Made by a program: the position numbers and the translations under genes | The notes under the pieces: model-generated | Seen by the model: the letters and a program-made list of their open reading frames with translations, nothing else | What the model was told of the DNA's origin: nothing | The model's database searches: none | In this document: piece by piece, positions 33,001 through 45,393 of the stretch | Layout of the letters: the number at the start of each line of letters is the position of its first letter | How positions within the stretch are numbered: position 1 is the first letter of the stretch | DNA from: Hordeum vulgare subsp. vulgare | Taxonomy: Eukaryota; Streptophyta; Magnoliopsida; Poales; Poaceae | Assembly (NCBI RefSeq): GCF_904849725.1 | Contig: NC_058523.1 | Coordinates: forward strand, 111,168,189 to 111,232,188 | Direction: 5' to 3' | Length of the DNA stretch: 64,000 bases

Positions 33001-34990
33001 AACAGAAGCACTTAGTCTCGGGTTTGGGTTTAGACTTGGGTCTCTTCATTAGTGCAGCAACTGTTTTTCTATTTCACGAAGTATCCCTTCTAGCCCTTGC
33101 CTTTCATGAAACTTAGTGGTTTTACTAACCATCAACCATTGATGCTCCTTCTTGATTTCTACTTTCGCAGTGTCATACATCACGAATCTCTCAAGGATCA
33201 TTGTATCTATCCTTGATATGTTATAGTTCATCACGAAGCTCTCACAGCTTGGTGGCAGTGACTTTGGAGAACTATCACTATCTCATCTGGAATATTAACT
33301 CCCACTTGATTCAAGTGATTGTCGTACTCAGACAATCTGAGCACACGCTCAACGATTGAGTTTTTCTCCTTTACTTCATGGACAAAGAATCTTGTCGGAG
33401 GTCTCATACCTCTTAACAAGGGCACAAGCATGAAATCACAATTTCATCTCTTTAGAACATCACTCATGTTCCGTGACGTTTCAAAATGTCTTCGGCGCTA
33501 CGCTTCTAAGCCATTAAGTATTTTGCACCGAACTATCGCGTAGTCATCAGAAACATGTATGTCGGATGTTCACAACATCCACAGACGACGCTCGAGGTGC
33601 AGCACACTGAGTGGTGCATTAAGGACATAAGCCTTCTGCGCAGCAACGAGGACAATCCTTAGTTTTACAGACTCAGTCCGCAAAGTTTGCTACTATCAAC
33701 TTTCAACTAAATTTTCTCTAGGAACATATTAAAAACAGTAGAGCTATAGCGCAAGCTACATCGTAATTCGCAAAGACCATTAGCCTATGTTCATGACAAT
33801 TAGTTCAATTAATCATATTACTTAAGAACTCCCACTCAAAAAGTACATCTCTCTAGTCATTTGAGTGGTACATGATCCAAATCCACTATCTCAAGTCCGA
33901 TCATCACGTGAGTCGAGAATAGTTTTAGTGGTAAGCATCTCTATGCTAATCATATCAACTATACAATTCATGCTCGACCTTTCGGTCTCATGTGTTCCGA
34001 GGCCATGTCTGCACATGCTAGGCTCGTCAAGCTTAACCCGAGTGTTCCGCGTGTGCAACTGTTTTGCACCCGTTGTATGTGAACGTTGAGTCTATCACAC
34101 CCGATCATCACGTGGTGTCTCGAAACGAAGAACTGTCGCAACGGTGCACAGTCGGGGAGAACACAATTTCGTCTTGAAATTTTAGTGAGAGATCACCTCA
34201 TAATGCTACCATCGTTCTAAGCAAGATAAGGTGCATAAAAGATTAACATCACATGCAATTCATAAGTGACATGATATGGCCATCATCATGTGCTTCTTGA
34301 TCTCCATCACCAAAGCACCGGCACGATCTTCTTGTCACCGGCGTCACACCATGATCTCCATCATCATGATCTCCATCAACGTGTCGCCATCGGGGTTGTC
34401 GTGCTACTCATGCTATTACTACTAAAGCTACGTCCTAGCAATATAGTAAACACATCTGCAAGCACAAACGTTAGTTTAAAGACAACCCTATGGCTCCTGC
34501 CGGTTGCCGTACAATCGACGTGCAAGTCGATATTAACTATTACAACATGATCATCTCATACATCCAATATATCACATCACATCGTTGGCCATATCACATC
34601 ACAAGCATACCCTGCAAAAACAAGTTAGACGTCCTCTAATTGTTGTTGCATGTTTTACGTGGTGACCATGGGTATCTAGTAGGATCGCATCTTACTTACA
34701 CAAACACCACAACAGAGATATAGGAATTGCTATTTAACCTCATCCAAGGACCTCCTCGGTCAAATCCGATTCAACTAAAGTTGGAGAAACCGACACTCGC
34801 CGGTCATCTTTGAGCAACGGAGTTACTCGTAGCGATGAAACCAGTCTCTCGTAAGCGTACGAGTAATGTCGGTCCGAGCCGCTTCGATCCAACAATACCG
34901 CGGAATCAAGAAAAGACTAAGGAGGGCAGCAAAACGCACATCACCGCCCACAAAAACTTTTGTGTTCTACTCGAGATTACATCTACGCAT
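30061..34990 (-). pseudogene. Angela-like gag-pol, extensively frameshifted
   Basis: Recognisable minus-strand pieces in order are a gag part at 33431-33231 (EVKEKNSIVERVLRLSEYD) and 33234-33049 (VEIKKEHQWLMVSKTT), an integrase C-terminal/linker part at 31890-31672 (LKVWGCDAYVKKF, VDKCIFIGYP), the RT start at 31542-31333 (DSDKWLEAMKSERGSMYE), and an RT core at 31226-30900 (VDYDEAFSIVAMLK, LCVIQPESFVDPKD). Each piece is in a different frame or has internal stops. No YVDD or integrase DDE motif could be placed with confidence. Proximal and distal stretches are too decayed to assign. Confidence 0.7.
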
Positions 34991-34997
34991 GAACCTA

Positions 34998-35010
34998 GCT
35001 CATGATGCCA
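34998..35010 (-). other. Angela-like primer-binding site
   Basis: On the minus strand tggcatcatgagc starts one base after the 5' LTR. It corresponds to an initiator-methionine tRNA primer site (usual form tggtatcagagc) with one substitution and one inserted base. Confidence 0.6.
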
Positions 35011-35011
35011 C

Positions 35012-36845
35012 TGTTGGCGAACGTCACATGGGAAATAAAAATTTTCCTACGCGCACGAAGAACTATCATGGTCATGTCCATCTACGAGAGGGGATTTCCG
35101 ATCTACATACCCTTGTAGATCGCACAGCAGAAGCGTTAAGAAACGCGGTTGATGTAGTGGAACGTCCTCACGTCCCTTGATCCGCCCCGCGAACCGTCCC
35201 ACGAACCATCCCGCGATCCGTCCCACGATCCGCTCCGATCTAGTGTCGAACGGACGGCACCTCCGCGTTCAGCACACGTACAGCTCGACAATGATCTCGG
35301 CCTTCTTGATCCAGCAAGAGAGACGGAGAGGTAGATGAGTTCTCCGGCAGCGTGACGGCGCTCCGAAGGTTGGTGGTGATCTAATCTCAGCAGGGCTCCG
35401 CCCGAGCTCCGCAGAAACGCGATCTAGAGGTAAAACCGTGGAGGTATGTGGTCGGGCTGCCGTGGCAAAAGTTGTCTCAAATCAGCCCTAAAACCCCACT
35501 ATATATAGGAGGGAGGGAGGGGAGGAGACAGCCTCGAAACCTAAAGGTTTGGCCGAAATTGGAGGTGGAGGAGTCCTACTCCAATCCTACTTGGAGTAGG
35601 ATTCCACCTTCCCACTTGGAAACTCTTTCCACCTTGTGTTTTTTTTCCTTCTCAAACCTTATGGGCCTTAGTGGGAACTTATTCTAGCCCACTAGGGGCT
35701 GGTTTATCTCTTCCCATAGCCCATGAGACCCCTTGGGGTGTGACACCCTCCTGATGATCCCCGGCACCCCTCCCGGCACTCCCAGTACACTATCGATGAG
35801 CCCGAAACTTTTCCGGTAATGCATGAAAACCTTCCGGTAACCAAATGAGGTCATCCTATATATCAATCTTCGTTTCCGGACCATTCCGGAAACCCTCGTG
35901 ACGTCCGTGATCTCATCGAGGACTCCGAACAACATTCGGTAACCAACCATATAACTCAAATACGCATAAAACAACGTCGAACCTTAAGTGTGCAGACCCT
36001 GCGGGCTCGAGAACTATGTAGACATGACCCGAGTGACTCCTCGGGCAATATCCAATAGCGGGACCTGGATGCCCATATTGGATCCTACGTATTCTACGAA
36101 GATCTTATCGTTTGAACCTCAGTGCCAAGGATTCATATAATCCCGTATGTCATTCCCTTTGTCCTTCGGTATGTTACTTGCCCGAGATTCGATCGTCAGT
36201 ATCCGCATACCTATTTCAATCTCGTTTACCGGCAAGTCTCTTTACTTGTTCCGTAATACAAGATCCCGCAACTTACACTAAGTCACATTGCTTGCATGGC
36301 TTGTGTGTGATGTTGTACTACCGAGTGGGCCCCGAGATACCTCTCCGTCATACGGAGTGACAAATCCCAGTCTTGATCCATACTGACTCAACGAACACCT
36401 TTGGAGATACATGTAGAACATCTTTATAGTCACCCAGTTACGTTGCAATGTTTTATACACACAAAGCATTCCTCCGGTGTCAGTGAGTTATATGATCTCA
36501 TGGTCATAGGAACAAATACTTGACACGCAGAAAACAGTAGCAACAAAATGACACGATCAACATGCTACGTCTATTAATTTGGGTCTAGTCCATCACATGA
36601 TTCTCCTAATGATGTGATCCCGTTATCAAGTGACAACACTTGCCTATGGTTAGGAAACCTTGACCATCTTTGATCAACGAGCTAGTCAACTAGAGGCTTA
36701 CTAGGGACAGTGTTTTGTCTATGTATCCACACATGCACCGTGTTTCCAATCAATACAATTATAGCATGGATAATAAATGATTATCATGAACAAAGAAATA
36801 TAATGATAACTAATTTATTATTGCCTCTAGGGCATATTTCCAACA
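35012..36845 (-). repeat. Angela-like 5' LTR (right copy)
   Basis: 1834 bp, same termini as the left copy. A TATA box ctatatatag lies at 35499-35508 on the minus strand. It is followed directly by resumption of the Athila LTR at 36846. Confidence 0.85.
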
Positions 36846-37567
36846 CTGAGGACATGGGATTAGTCTTGCTATAAGTAGTCATGTGAATTTGGTATTCGTT
36901 TGATAATTTGATGTGTTGTATGTTGTTTTTCCTCTAGTGGTGTTATGTGAACGTCGACTACATAACACTTCACCATTATTTGGGCCTAGAGGAAGGCATT
37001 GGGAAGTAGTAAGTAGATGATGGGTTGCTAGAGTGACAGAAGCTTAAACCCTAGTTTATGCGTTGCTTCGTAAGGGGCTGATTTGGATCCACTAGTTTAA
37101 TGCTATGGTTAGACTTTGTCTTAATTCTTCTTTCGTAGTTGCGGATGCTTGCGAGAGGGGTTAATCATAAGTGGGATGCTTGTCCAAGTAAGGGAGTACC
37201 CAAGCGTCGGTCCACCCACATAGCAAACTATCAAAGTAGCGAACGCGAATCATATGAACATGATGAAAACTAGCTTGACAGAAATTCCCATGTGTCCTCG
37301 GGAGCGTTTTACCTCCTATAAGAGTTTGTCCAGGCTTGTCCCTTGCTACAAAAGGGATATGGCCACTTTGCTGCACCGTTGTTACTTTTGTTACTTGCTA
37401 CTTGCTACGAATCATCTCACCACACAACTACTTGTTACCAATAATTTCAGTGCTTGCAGAGATTACCTTGCTGAAAACCACTTGTCAGATCCTTCTGCTC
37501 CTCGTTGGGTTCGACACTCTTACTTATCGAAAGGACTAGATAGATCCCCTATACTTGTGGGTCATCA
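36846..37567 (+). repeat. Athila 5' LTR, part 2
   Basis: This resumes after the Copia insertion and ends in CA at 37567, eleven bases before the primer site. ORFs here (for example 37254-37628) have no domain and are LTR text. Confidence 0.7.
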
Positions 37568-37578
37568 GGACTCTTTTC

Positions 37579-37596
37579 TGGCGCCGTTGCCGGGGA
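37579..37596 (+). other. Athila primer-binding site, tRNA-Asp type
   Basis: tggcgccgttgccgggga is an 18-base perfect match to the complement of a plant tRNA-Asp 3' end including CCA. It is the usual Athila-clade primer site. It sets the end of the 5' LTR. Confidence 0.88.
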
Positions 37597-37658
37597 GTGA
37601 AGCGCCTTTGGTAAGTGGAATTTGGTAAGGAAACATTTATATAGTGTGCTGAAATTTA

Positions 37659-40600
37659 TTGACACTTGTTGATATGGAAACTAATCCTTGGAGGGGCTTG
37701 TTCGGGGTATCTTCACCTCGAACGGAAGCACAAGGAGTTGCTCCTCAACCTGTTGCACCTACTGAAAATATTTGCTATGAATTTCCTTCGGATATGCTTG
37801 AGAAACTGTTGGCTAATCCTTTTACAGGAGATGGAACATCACATCCAGACTTGCATCTAATCTATGTAGATGAACTTTGTGGTTTATTTAAGCTTGCAGG
37901 TTTGCCCGAGGATGAGGTCAAGAAGAAGGTCTTTCCCTTATCTTTGAGGGATAAGGCGTTGACATGGTATAGGCTATGTGATGATACTGGATCATGGAAC
38001 TACAACCGGTTGAAATTGGAATTTCATCAAAAGTTTTATCCTATGCATTTAGTACATCGTGATCGGAATTATATTTATAATTTTTGGCCTCATGACAGAG
38101 AAAGCATCGCTCAAGCTTGGGGGAGGCTTAAATCAATGTTATATTCATGCCCCAACCATGAGCTCTCGAGAGAAATTATCATTCAGAACTTCTATGCTCG
38201 GCTTTCTCATGATGATCACACCATGCTTCACACTTATTGTACCGGTTCTTTTATGAAGAGAGACATTGACTTCAAATGGAATTTATTGGAAAGAATTAAA
38301 TGCAACTCTGAAGATTGGGAGCTTGATGAAGGTAAGGAGTCACGTATGAATTTCAAGTTTGATTGCGTTAAATCCTTTGTCGAAACAAATACTTGTTGTG
38401 ATTTTAGTGCTAAGTATGGACTTGACTCTGAGATAGTAGCTTGTTTGTGTGAATCATTTGCGGCTCATATTGATCTCCCCAAAGAGAAGTGGTTTAAATA
38501 TCATCCACCCTTAGAAGTCAATGTAGTTAAAGCCAATCCAGTTGAAGAGAGAGTCATTGCCTATAATGATCCTGTTGTTCCCAGTGCTTATATTGAGAAA
38601 CCACCTTTCCGTGTTAGGATAAAGGATCATTCTAAAGCTTCAACTATGATACGTAGGGGCTACATTAAAACACCTACACCCCCTGAGCAAATTAGAGTTG
38701 ACCCTAGCATTGATATTATCAAAGATCTTCTGTCCGACAATGTTGATGGCCATGATATTCACTTCTGTGAAGATGCTGCTAGAATTGCTAAACAACATGC
38801 TAGAGACAAACATAGGCCTGTTGTTGGCACGCCTTTTGTTTCTGTTAAGATAGGAGATCATTTTTATCATGGTTTATGTGACGTGGGTGCTAGTGTTAGT
38901 GCAATATCTCAATCTTTATATGATGAAATTAAAGACGAGATTGCACCTGACGAGATAGAACCCATTGATGTCACTATTCAGCTTGCCAGTAGAGATACTA
39001 TCTGCCCTTTGGAAATTGCTAGAGATGTTGAAGTCTTGTGTGGTAAAACGAAGTATCCTGCTGATTTCCTCGTTCTTGCTACCACACAAGATAGCTTTTG
39101 TACCATCATATTTGGCAGACCTTTTCTCAATACTGTCAATGCTCATATTGACTGTGAGAAGCAAACTGTCACTGTTGGCTTTGAAGGTGTGTCACATGAG
39201 TTCAATTTCTCCAAGTTTGGTAGACAACCTCATGAAAAAGAGTTGCCTAGTAAGGATGAAACTATGCCTCCTACTGATCCTTTAGAGCAATACTTGCTTG
39301 AGCATGAATATGATATGCATATGGATGAAAGGGATGAGATAGATAGAGTTGTCTTAGAACAATATCCTATCCTTAAGAATAATTTTCCCATTGAACTGCT
39401 TGGGGATCCACCCCCACCAAAGGGTGATCTTGTGTTCGAGCTTAAACAGTTGCCAGATACTCTTAAGTATGCTTATCTTGATGAAAAAGAGATATATCAT
39501 GTTATTATTAGTGCTAGCCTCTCAGAGCATGAAGAAAAGAAGTTATTAAAAACTCCGAGGAAGCACCGTGCTGCTATTGGATATACTCTTGATGATCTTA
39601 AGGGCATTAGTCCCACTCTATGCCAGCACAACATTAAAACCGATCCTGATTCCAAACCAGTTGTTGATCATCAACAGAGATTAAATCCTAAGATGAAAGA
39701 GGTAGTAAGAAAAGAAATACTAAAGCTCGTGGAAGCATGTATTATCTATCATGTTGCTCATAGTGACTGGGTGAGTCCGGTGCATTGCGTCCCTAAGAAG
39801 GGAGGTATTACCGTTGTCCCTAATGATAAGGATGAATTGATCCCATAGAGGATTATTACTGGCTATAGGATGGTGATCGATTTTAGGAAATTAAATAAGG
39901 CCACTAGGAAAGATCATTACCCTTTGCCTTTTATCGACCAAATGCTAGAAAGACTGTCTAAACATACACACTTCTGCTTTCTAGACGGTTATTCTGGTTT
40001 CTCCCAAATACCAGTTGCACAAGCTGATCAGGAGAAAACCACTTTCACCTGCCCTTTCGGTACCTTTGCTTACAGACCTATGCCTTTTGGCTTATGTAAT
40101 GCACCTGCTACCTTTCAAAGATGTATGATGGCTATATTCTATGACTTTTGTGAAAAGATTGTTGAGGTTTTCATGGATGACTTCTCCGTCTATGGGTCTT
40201 GTTTTGATGATTGCCTCAGCAACCTTGATCGAGTCTTGCAGAGATGTAAAGACACCAATCTTGTCTTGAATTGGGAGAAGTGCCATTTTATGGTTAATGA
40301 AGGCATCGTCTTAGGACATAAAATTTCTGAAAAAGGTATTGAAGTCGATAAGGCTAAGGTTGATGCAATCGAGAAAATGTCATGCCCCACAGATATCAAA
40401 GGTATAAGAATTTTCCTTGGACATGTTGGTTTCTATAGAAGGTTCATTAAAGACTTCTCTAAGATTTCTAGGCCTCTTACCAATCTCTTGCAAAAGTATA
40501 TTCCTTTTGTCTTTGACGATGATTGTGAGGAAGCCTTCGAAATACTTAAGAAGGCCTTGATAACTGCACCTATTGTTCAACCACCTGATTGGAACTTACC

Positions 40601-42430
40601 TTTTGAAATCATGTGTGATGCCAGTGATTATGCTGTTGGTGCTATTCTAGGACAAAGAGTTGACAAGAAGTTGAATGTTATTCACTACGCTAGTAAAACT
40701 CTAGACAGTGCCCAAAGAAATATGCTACTACGGAAAAGGAATTTTTAGCAGTCGTGTTTGCATGTGAAAAATTCAGATCTTACATAGTTGATTCCAAAGT
40801 CACTATTCACACTGATCACGCTACTATTAAGTACCTCATGGAGAAGAAAGATACTAAACCTAGACTTATCAGATGGGTTCTCTTGCTACAAGAATTTGAT
40901 ATGCATGTTGTCGACAGGAAGGGTGTTGATAACCCAGTAGCAGATAACTTGTCTAGGTTGGAGAATGTTCTTGATGACCCGCAACCTATGGATGATAGCT
41001 TTCCTGATGAGCAATTGAATGTCATCAATACATCACGTAGTGCACCATGGTATGCTGATTATGCAAACTATATCGTTGCCCAATATATACCACCTAGTTT
41101 CACTTACCAGCAAAAGAAGAAATTCTTCTTTGACTTGAGACATTACTTTTGGGATGATCCTCGCCTTTATAAGGAAGGAGTAGATGGTGTTATTAGACGT
41201 TGTGTACCTGAACATGAACAGGGATAGATCCTACAGAAGTGTCACTCCAAGGCCTACGGAGGGCACCATGCGGGAGATAGAACTTCACACAAGGTATTGC
41301 AATCAGGTTTCTATTGGCCCACGCTCTTCAAGGATGCCTGTAAGTTAGTCTTGTCTTGTGACGAATGTCAAAGAATAGGTAATATCGGTAAGCGTCAGGA
41401 AATGCCTATGAATTATTCACTTGTCATTGAACCATTTGATGTTTGGGGCTTTGATTATATGGGACCTTTTCCAAAATCCAATGGGTATACTCATATGCTA
41501 GTTGATGTTGATTACGTTACTAAGTGGGTAGAAGCTATCCGAACCAGTAGTGCTGATCACAACACTTCTATCAGGATGCTTAAAGAAGTTATTTTCCCTA
41601 GATTTGGAGTCCCTAGATATCTAATGACCGACGGTGGTTCACATTTCATTCATGGTGCTTTCCGTAAAACGCTTGCTAAGTACGATGTCAACCATAGAAT
41701 TGCTTCTCCCTATCACCCTCAGTCTAGTGGTCAAGTAGAGCTAAGCAATAGAGAGATTAAACTAATTATGCAAAAGACTGTCAATAGGTCTAGAAAGAAT
41801 TGGTCTAAGAAGCTCGATGATGCACTGTGGGCTTATTGAACTTCCTATAAGAATCCCATGGGCATGTCTCCGTACAAAATGGTATACGGTAAAGCATGTC
41901 ATCTACCTCTTGAGCTAGAGCATAAGGCTTATTGGGCAATCAAAGAGCTCAACTTTGATTTCAAACTTGCTAGTGAGAAGAGGTTATTTGATATTAGCTC
42001 GCTTGATGAATGGAGAACTCAGGCATATGAAAATGCCAAGTTGTTCAAAGAAAAGGTGAAGAGGTGGCATGATAAAATGATACAGAAACGTGAGTTCAAT
42101 GTAGGTGATTATGTCTTTCTATATAATTATCGTTTAAGATTTTTTGCAGGCAAGCTTCTCTCTAAATGGGAAGGTCCTTACATTGTTGAGGAAGTATATC
42201 GCTCCGGTGCCATCAAGATCAACAACACGGAAGGTAATTTTCCGAGAGTGGTAAATGGGAAAAGAATCAATCATTATATCTCAGGTACGCCCATAAATGT
42301 TGAAAGCAATGTTATCAATACCATAACTCCGGAGGAGTACCTAAGGGATATTTATCACCCTGTTTCAGACTCCGAAAACAAAGAGGTATGTGATTCGGTA
42401 AGTAAACCGACTCCAAAACTTTTCCAGTAG
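37659..42430 (+). pseudogene. Athila gag-pol (gag, protease, RT, RNase H, integrase), inactivated
   Basis: A single frame runs from gag (LTWYRL..., about residues 90-230) through protease (CDVGASVSAI near 38880) into RT. TAG at 39846-39848 interrupts the start of RT. RT continues in the same frame with DFRKLNKATRKDHYPLPF, FCFLDGYSGF and VFMDDFSVYG. A one-base loss near 40720 shifts the frame at the end of RNase H. TAG at 41225-41227 precedes the integrase zinc finger, and TGA at 41837-41839 lies after the DDE core (FDYMGPFP, MTDGGSHF, HPQSSGQVELSNREIK). The stop is at 42428-42430. At two stops the aligned family residue would be Gln or Arg, consistent with C-to-T decay. It is not functional as read. 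Confidence 0.9.
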
Positions 42431-42712
42431 GAATTTTTCTCCGTTTTGGAACTTTTGAAAAAATAGAAAAATTTAAAGTAGTCCGGAAAGCGCACGAGGA
42501 GGCGACAAGCCTGCCAAGCGCGGGCCACCCTCTGGTCGCGCTTGGGGGGCTTGTGACCACCTCGTGTGCCTCCCGGACTCCGTTTTCTTGCGGAGTACTC
42601 CTTCTGGTCAGAAAAAATCATTATATATTCTCCCGAAAGGTGTGACCCTCGTATCACGCAAATTTCCTCTGTTTTCATTTCGAGCCTGTTTCTGCTGCAC
42701 ATCTAGATCGCT

Positions 42713-42956
42713 ATGGCGTCCCCAAAAGCTCCGAAGGACAAGATCTTCGAGAAGGTCATCATTCCCTAACTCGCGGGAGTGCTGCAACATCCTCAACCTA
42801 TCGAGATGCGTGAGGGGATGTTGCACATCCGTGATGTTGAGGGGCCCAAGAAGACCGGAAGCATGGAGGCGAGGCTCAAAGCAATGGAGCAACAAGTCTT
42901 CAAGTGCCAAGGGATGGTGGAGCGTGGACTCAACGCCAACCACATGTGTAGCGACC
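42713..42956 (+). pseudogene. Athila 3' accessory ORF, interrupted
   Basis: A frame starting MASPKAPKDKIFEKVIIP has TAA at codon 19 (42767-42769). It continues in the same frame with MREGMLHIRDVEGPKK and MEQQVFKCQGMVERGLNANH, then is cut at 42956 by the chromovirus LTR. It is probably the extra ORF found after pol in Triticeae Athila elements. Function is unknown. 42431-42712 is untranslated, with a palindrome-like pair tccggaaagcgcacgagg / cctcgtgtgcctcccgga. Confidence 0.5.
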
Positions 42957-45393
42957 CGACTCAATACGAGTCAAGCCTCTGGTGTTTCCGTACCATCCCA
43001 AGATCATGCTGGTACACACTCAGTACATCAATGTATATATCAAGAGTTCAATCACACAACTTTATTAATCGAAATCTCATATCGAGTACTTTATTACAAT
43101 AATGAATTACAATAAAGTGGCTGAAGGCCATCTCATGAGATATCTGACAAAGACTAGCGGAAGCATCAGGTAGACGAGTCCATCCGACTCCAGGGCATGT
43201 CGCTGAGCATAGATCGTAGCCTCACTCCTGGTTGGAAAAGTACTCTGCAACATGATACGTTGCAGCCGTGTAGGACAGCATATGGAATATGCCGGCGAGT
43301 CATCAAAGAGAGGGGAAAAAATAATAACCAACTATTTCTACATGCATATATGGCAGGTGGGGCTATAAGTTTTAGCATAAAGCAAATTTTCTCCTACAAC
43401 AAGAGAGGGCCGAAAGCAAAATATTACTACATTGTTTGTTGTTAACGAGATGGGTCCGCCAACCAATTCTTGTACCCGAGTTGTTGATAATTCCCACATC
43501 ATTATTAAATTGTGTTGAGAGTTCAGGAAAATTTCAATGCCTTCGGCTCAAGTTGTCCATGACCGTGGACATGGCTAATCGATTAGGTTTGGGTACTCTG
43601 TAGAGTTTTGCACACGTTCCCCACAAGATTTGATCGCCTCCGGGTATGTCCTCACACTTCAGGGTTTTTGAAGACCGGATGATCAAAACATGGTCTTTCA
43701 ACGGGTCCCTCTGATCCCCTATCGGTGCCCATCCAATCCTACCGTTCTTCTACATCTGCTAGCACCGCCTGTCCAGAGTTGTCGCGTTGTCCAACCAAGC
43801 CAGAGCCCATAATGACTTGTGGCTGTGCAGGTAAGCCTTGGGTCTTGAAGCCTCCGTCCGTCTCTTCGAGCCTGGGTGAAGCTTTCCGCAAGATGACATG
43901 GCACGTCTCCAAGCATCCCGGGGTCGTCCACTAGTTTCTCCAGGGAGCCCGTCAAACCGTCCTTCACCCAGAGTTGCATTGCTTCACGAGGTCTTGAAAA
44001 TCTTGACTTAACCGGTCTTGGTTATTTAATTATCCTCGCATCACTCGTGTTATGCACTCAACCAGAATCCCGTCTACTCAAGCATAGAAATATGAAATTT
44101 GTCGTCCCGGACCAAGTATCAGGGTTGTTGTGTGCCTACCACATGATACTACAACCTATAACTATAATTTCCAAGTACATACTCAGCATGCAATTGGGCA
44201 AAGAAGAGTGAAACTACCATGCATAGAAAACATAGGCGAATAGTATGATCAAAATGACTTGCCTTGTTGATAGTTGTCTTGATCGAGCACTTCTAAGTAA
44301 CAAGCTTCGCACTTCGGGTGATCTACCGATACAAACAATTACACACCATAAGCACTACAATCATCAACAAGTAAAATAACATCACAAGCATACAGTAGCT
44401 ATGGCATAAAGTGAAAGAGTTCACTTCACCTAACTAAGGCAGAAATTGTTTCTGTTAAAACCCCAAGTAAAAATATTTAAAACAATTTGAAACTTATACT
44501 ACAGAAATATATAATCACTAGGAAGCAGTAGCAAAAAGAATCAAATAAAAATCTATTTTTAAACTCCTGGAATAAGCAAAACAAGGTTTAAACTAAATCT
44601 GATCTAATTCAAATTTGAAAATTTCAAACATAGACAAATTATATGTTTTTTGAAAACTACATAACAATTGTGATCTACTGGAACAAGTTTCAACTCCATT
44701 GGAATTCTGGATCAAAAGTTATGATCAAAACAAGATTGGAACTTTCTCTGTTTTTGAATTAAACAGAAAAATGAAATCTGAATTCTATCGGATAGGGGTA
44801 CACGTGTCTCTCTCTGGTTGGTTGGGAGATTGTTTGCTACGGTAGTTACTAGCACACGGCCGCAATATAACAAAAACGTTTCGGCTAAGACTAAGTGAAT
44901 AGAAAACCGGCCTGGTTTTCTTAATTAAACCAAACAGTTATCCTATATCTAATCTCGTGCGTTTGATTTAAATCTAACGGTCCAGGGGTGGGGGGGGGAG
45001 TGCTCACCATGGGGAGTTGCTGGTGCTTCTTCTCCGGCGAGGCAGAGAAGGTGGCGGTCGACGGGGAGGGTCCTCCGACGGTCTCCGGCGGCGGCTGAGG
45101 TGACGGGGATGTTGCGGGGAAACTCCTCCGTCGGTTTGTGGCGGCGGAGGGGCGGTTCGGTGATGCGGCAGGGGGGCGGGGATGGCTCCAGTAGCTTTGG
45201 CCAGCTCCAACTCCGGCGAGGTGGCGAGGGGTGGTGAGGAGGCGGCGAGGGCTTGGGCTAGGGGTAAAAATGGGTTGCGGGGGACGAGGCGGTGCTCGTG
45301 GCGGCGTCGGTTGGGGCGGGGAGGCGAGCGGTGGCGCGGGGTGGCGGGGGCGATTTCTTCTGGAGCTGCTCCGGTGAGGTGATGGCTGGGAGG
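42957..45393 (-). repeat. Chromovirus 3' LTR, distal part
   Basis: This continues past the Copia insertion to 57285. The 42957-44141 part aligns base for base with 62808-64000. 44980-45390 is GC-rich with an 8- to 9-base G run near 44990. The ORF at 45004-45444 (Pro/Arg-rich) is a composition artefact. Confidence 0.8.

Larger units (their letters stand above)
28257..36845 (-). mobile_element. Angela/WIS/BARE1-type Ty1/Copia element, degenerate
   Basis: Two LTRs at 28257-30045 and 35012-36845 flank a 4966-bp interior. In minus orientation each LTR starts TGTTGGAAATATGCCC and ends ...CCAACA, the characteristic Angela/BARE1 LTR. Primer site and polypurine tract are in the proper places for minus orientation. 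Five-base flanks are gctat and ctgag, so no target duplication is visible. The interior polyprotein is heavily broken. Confidence 0.85.
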
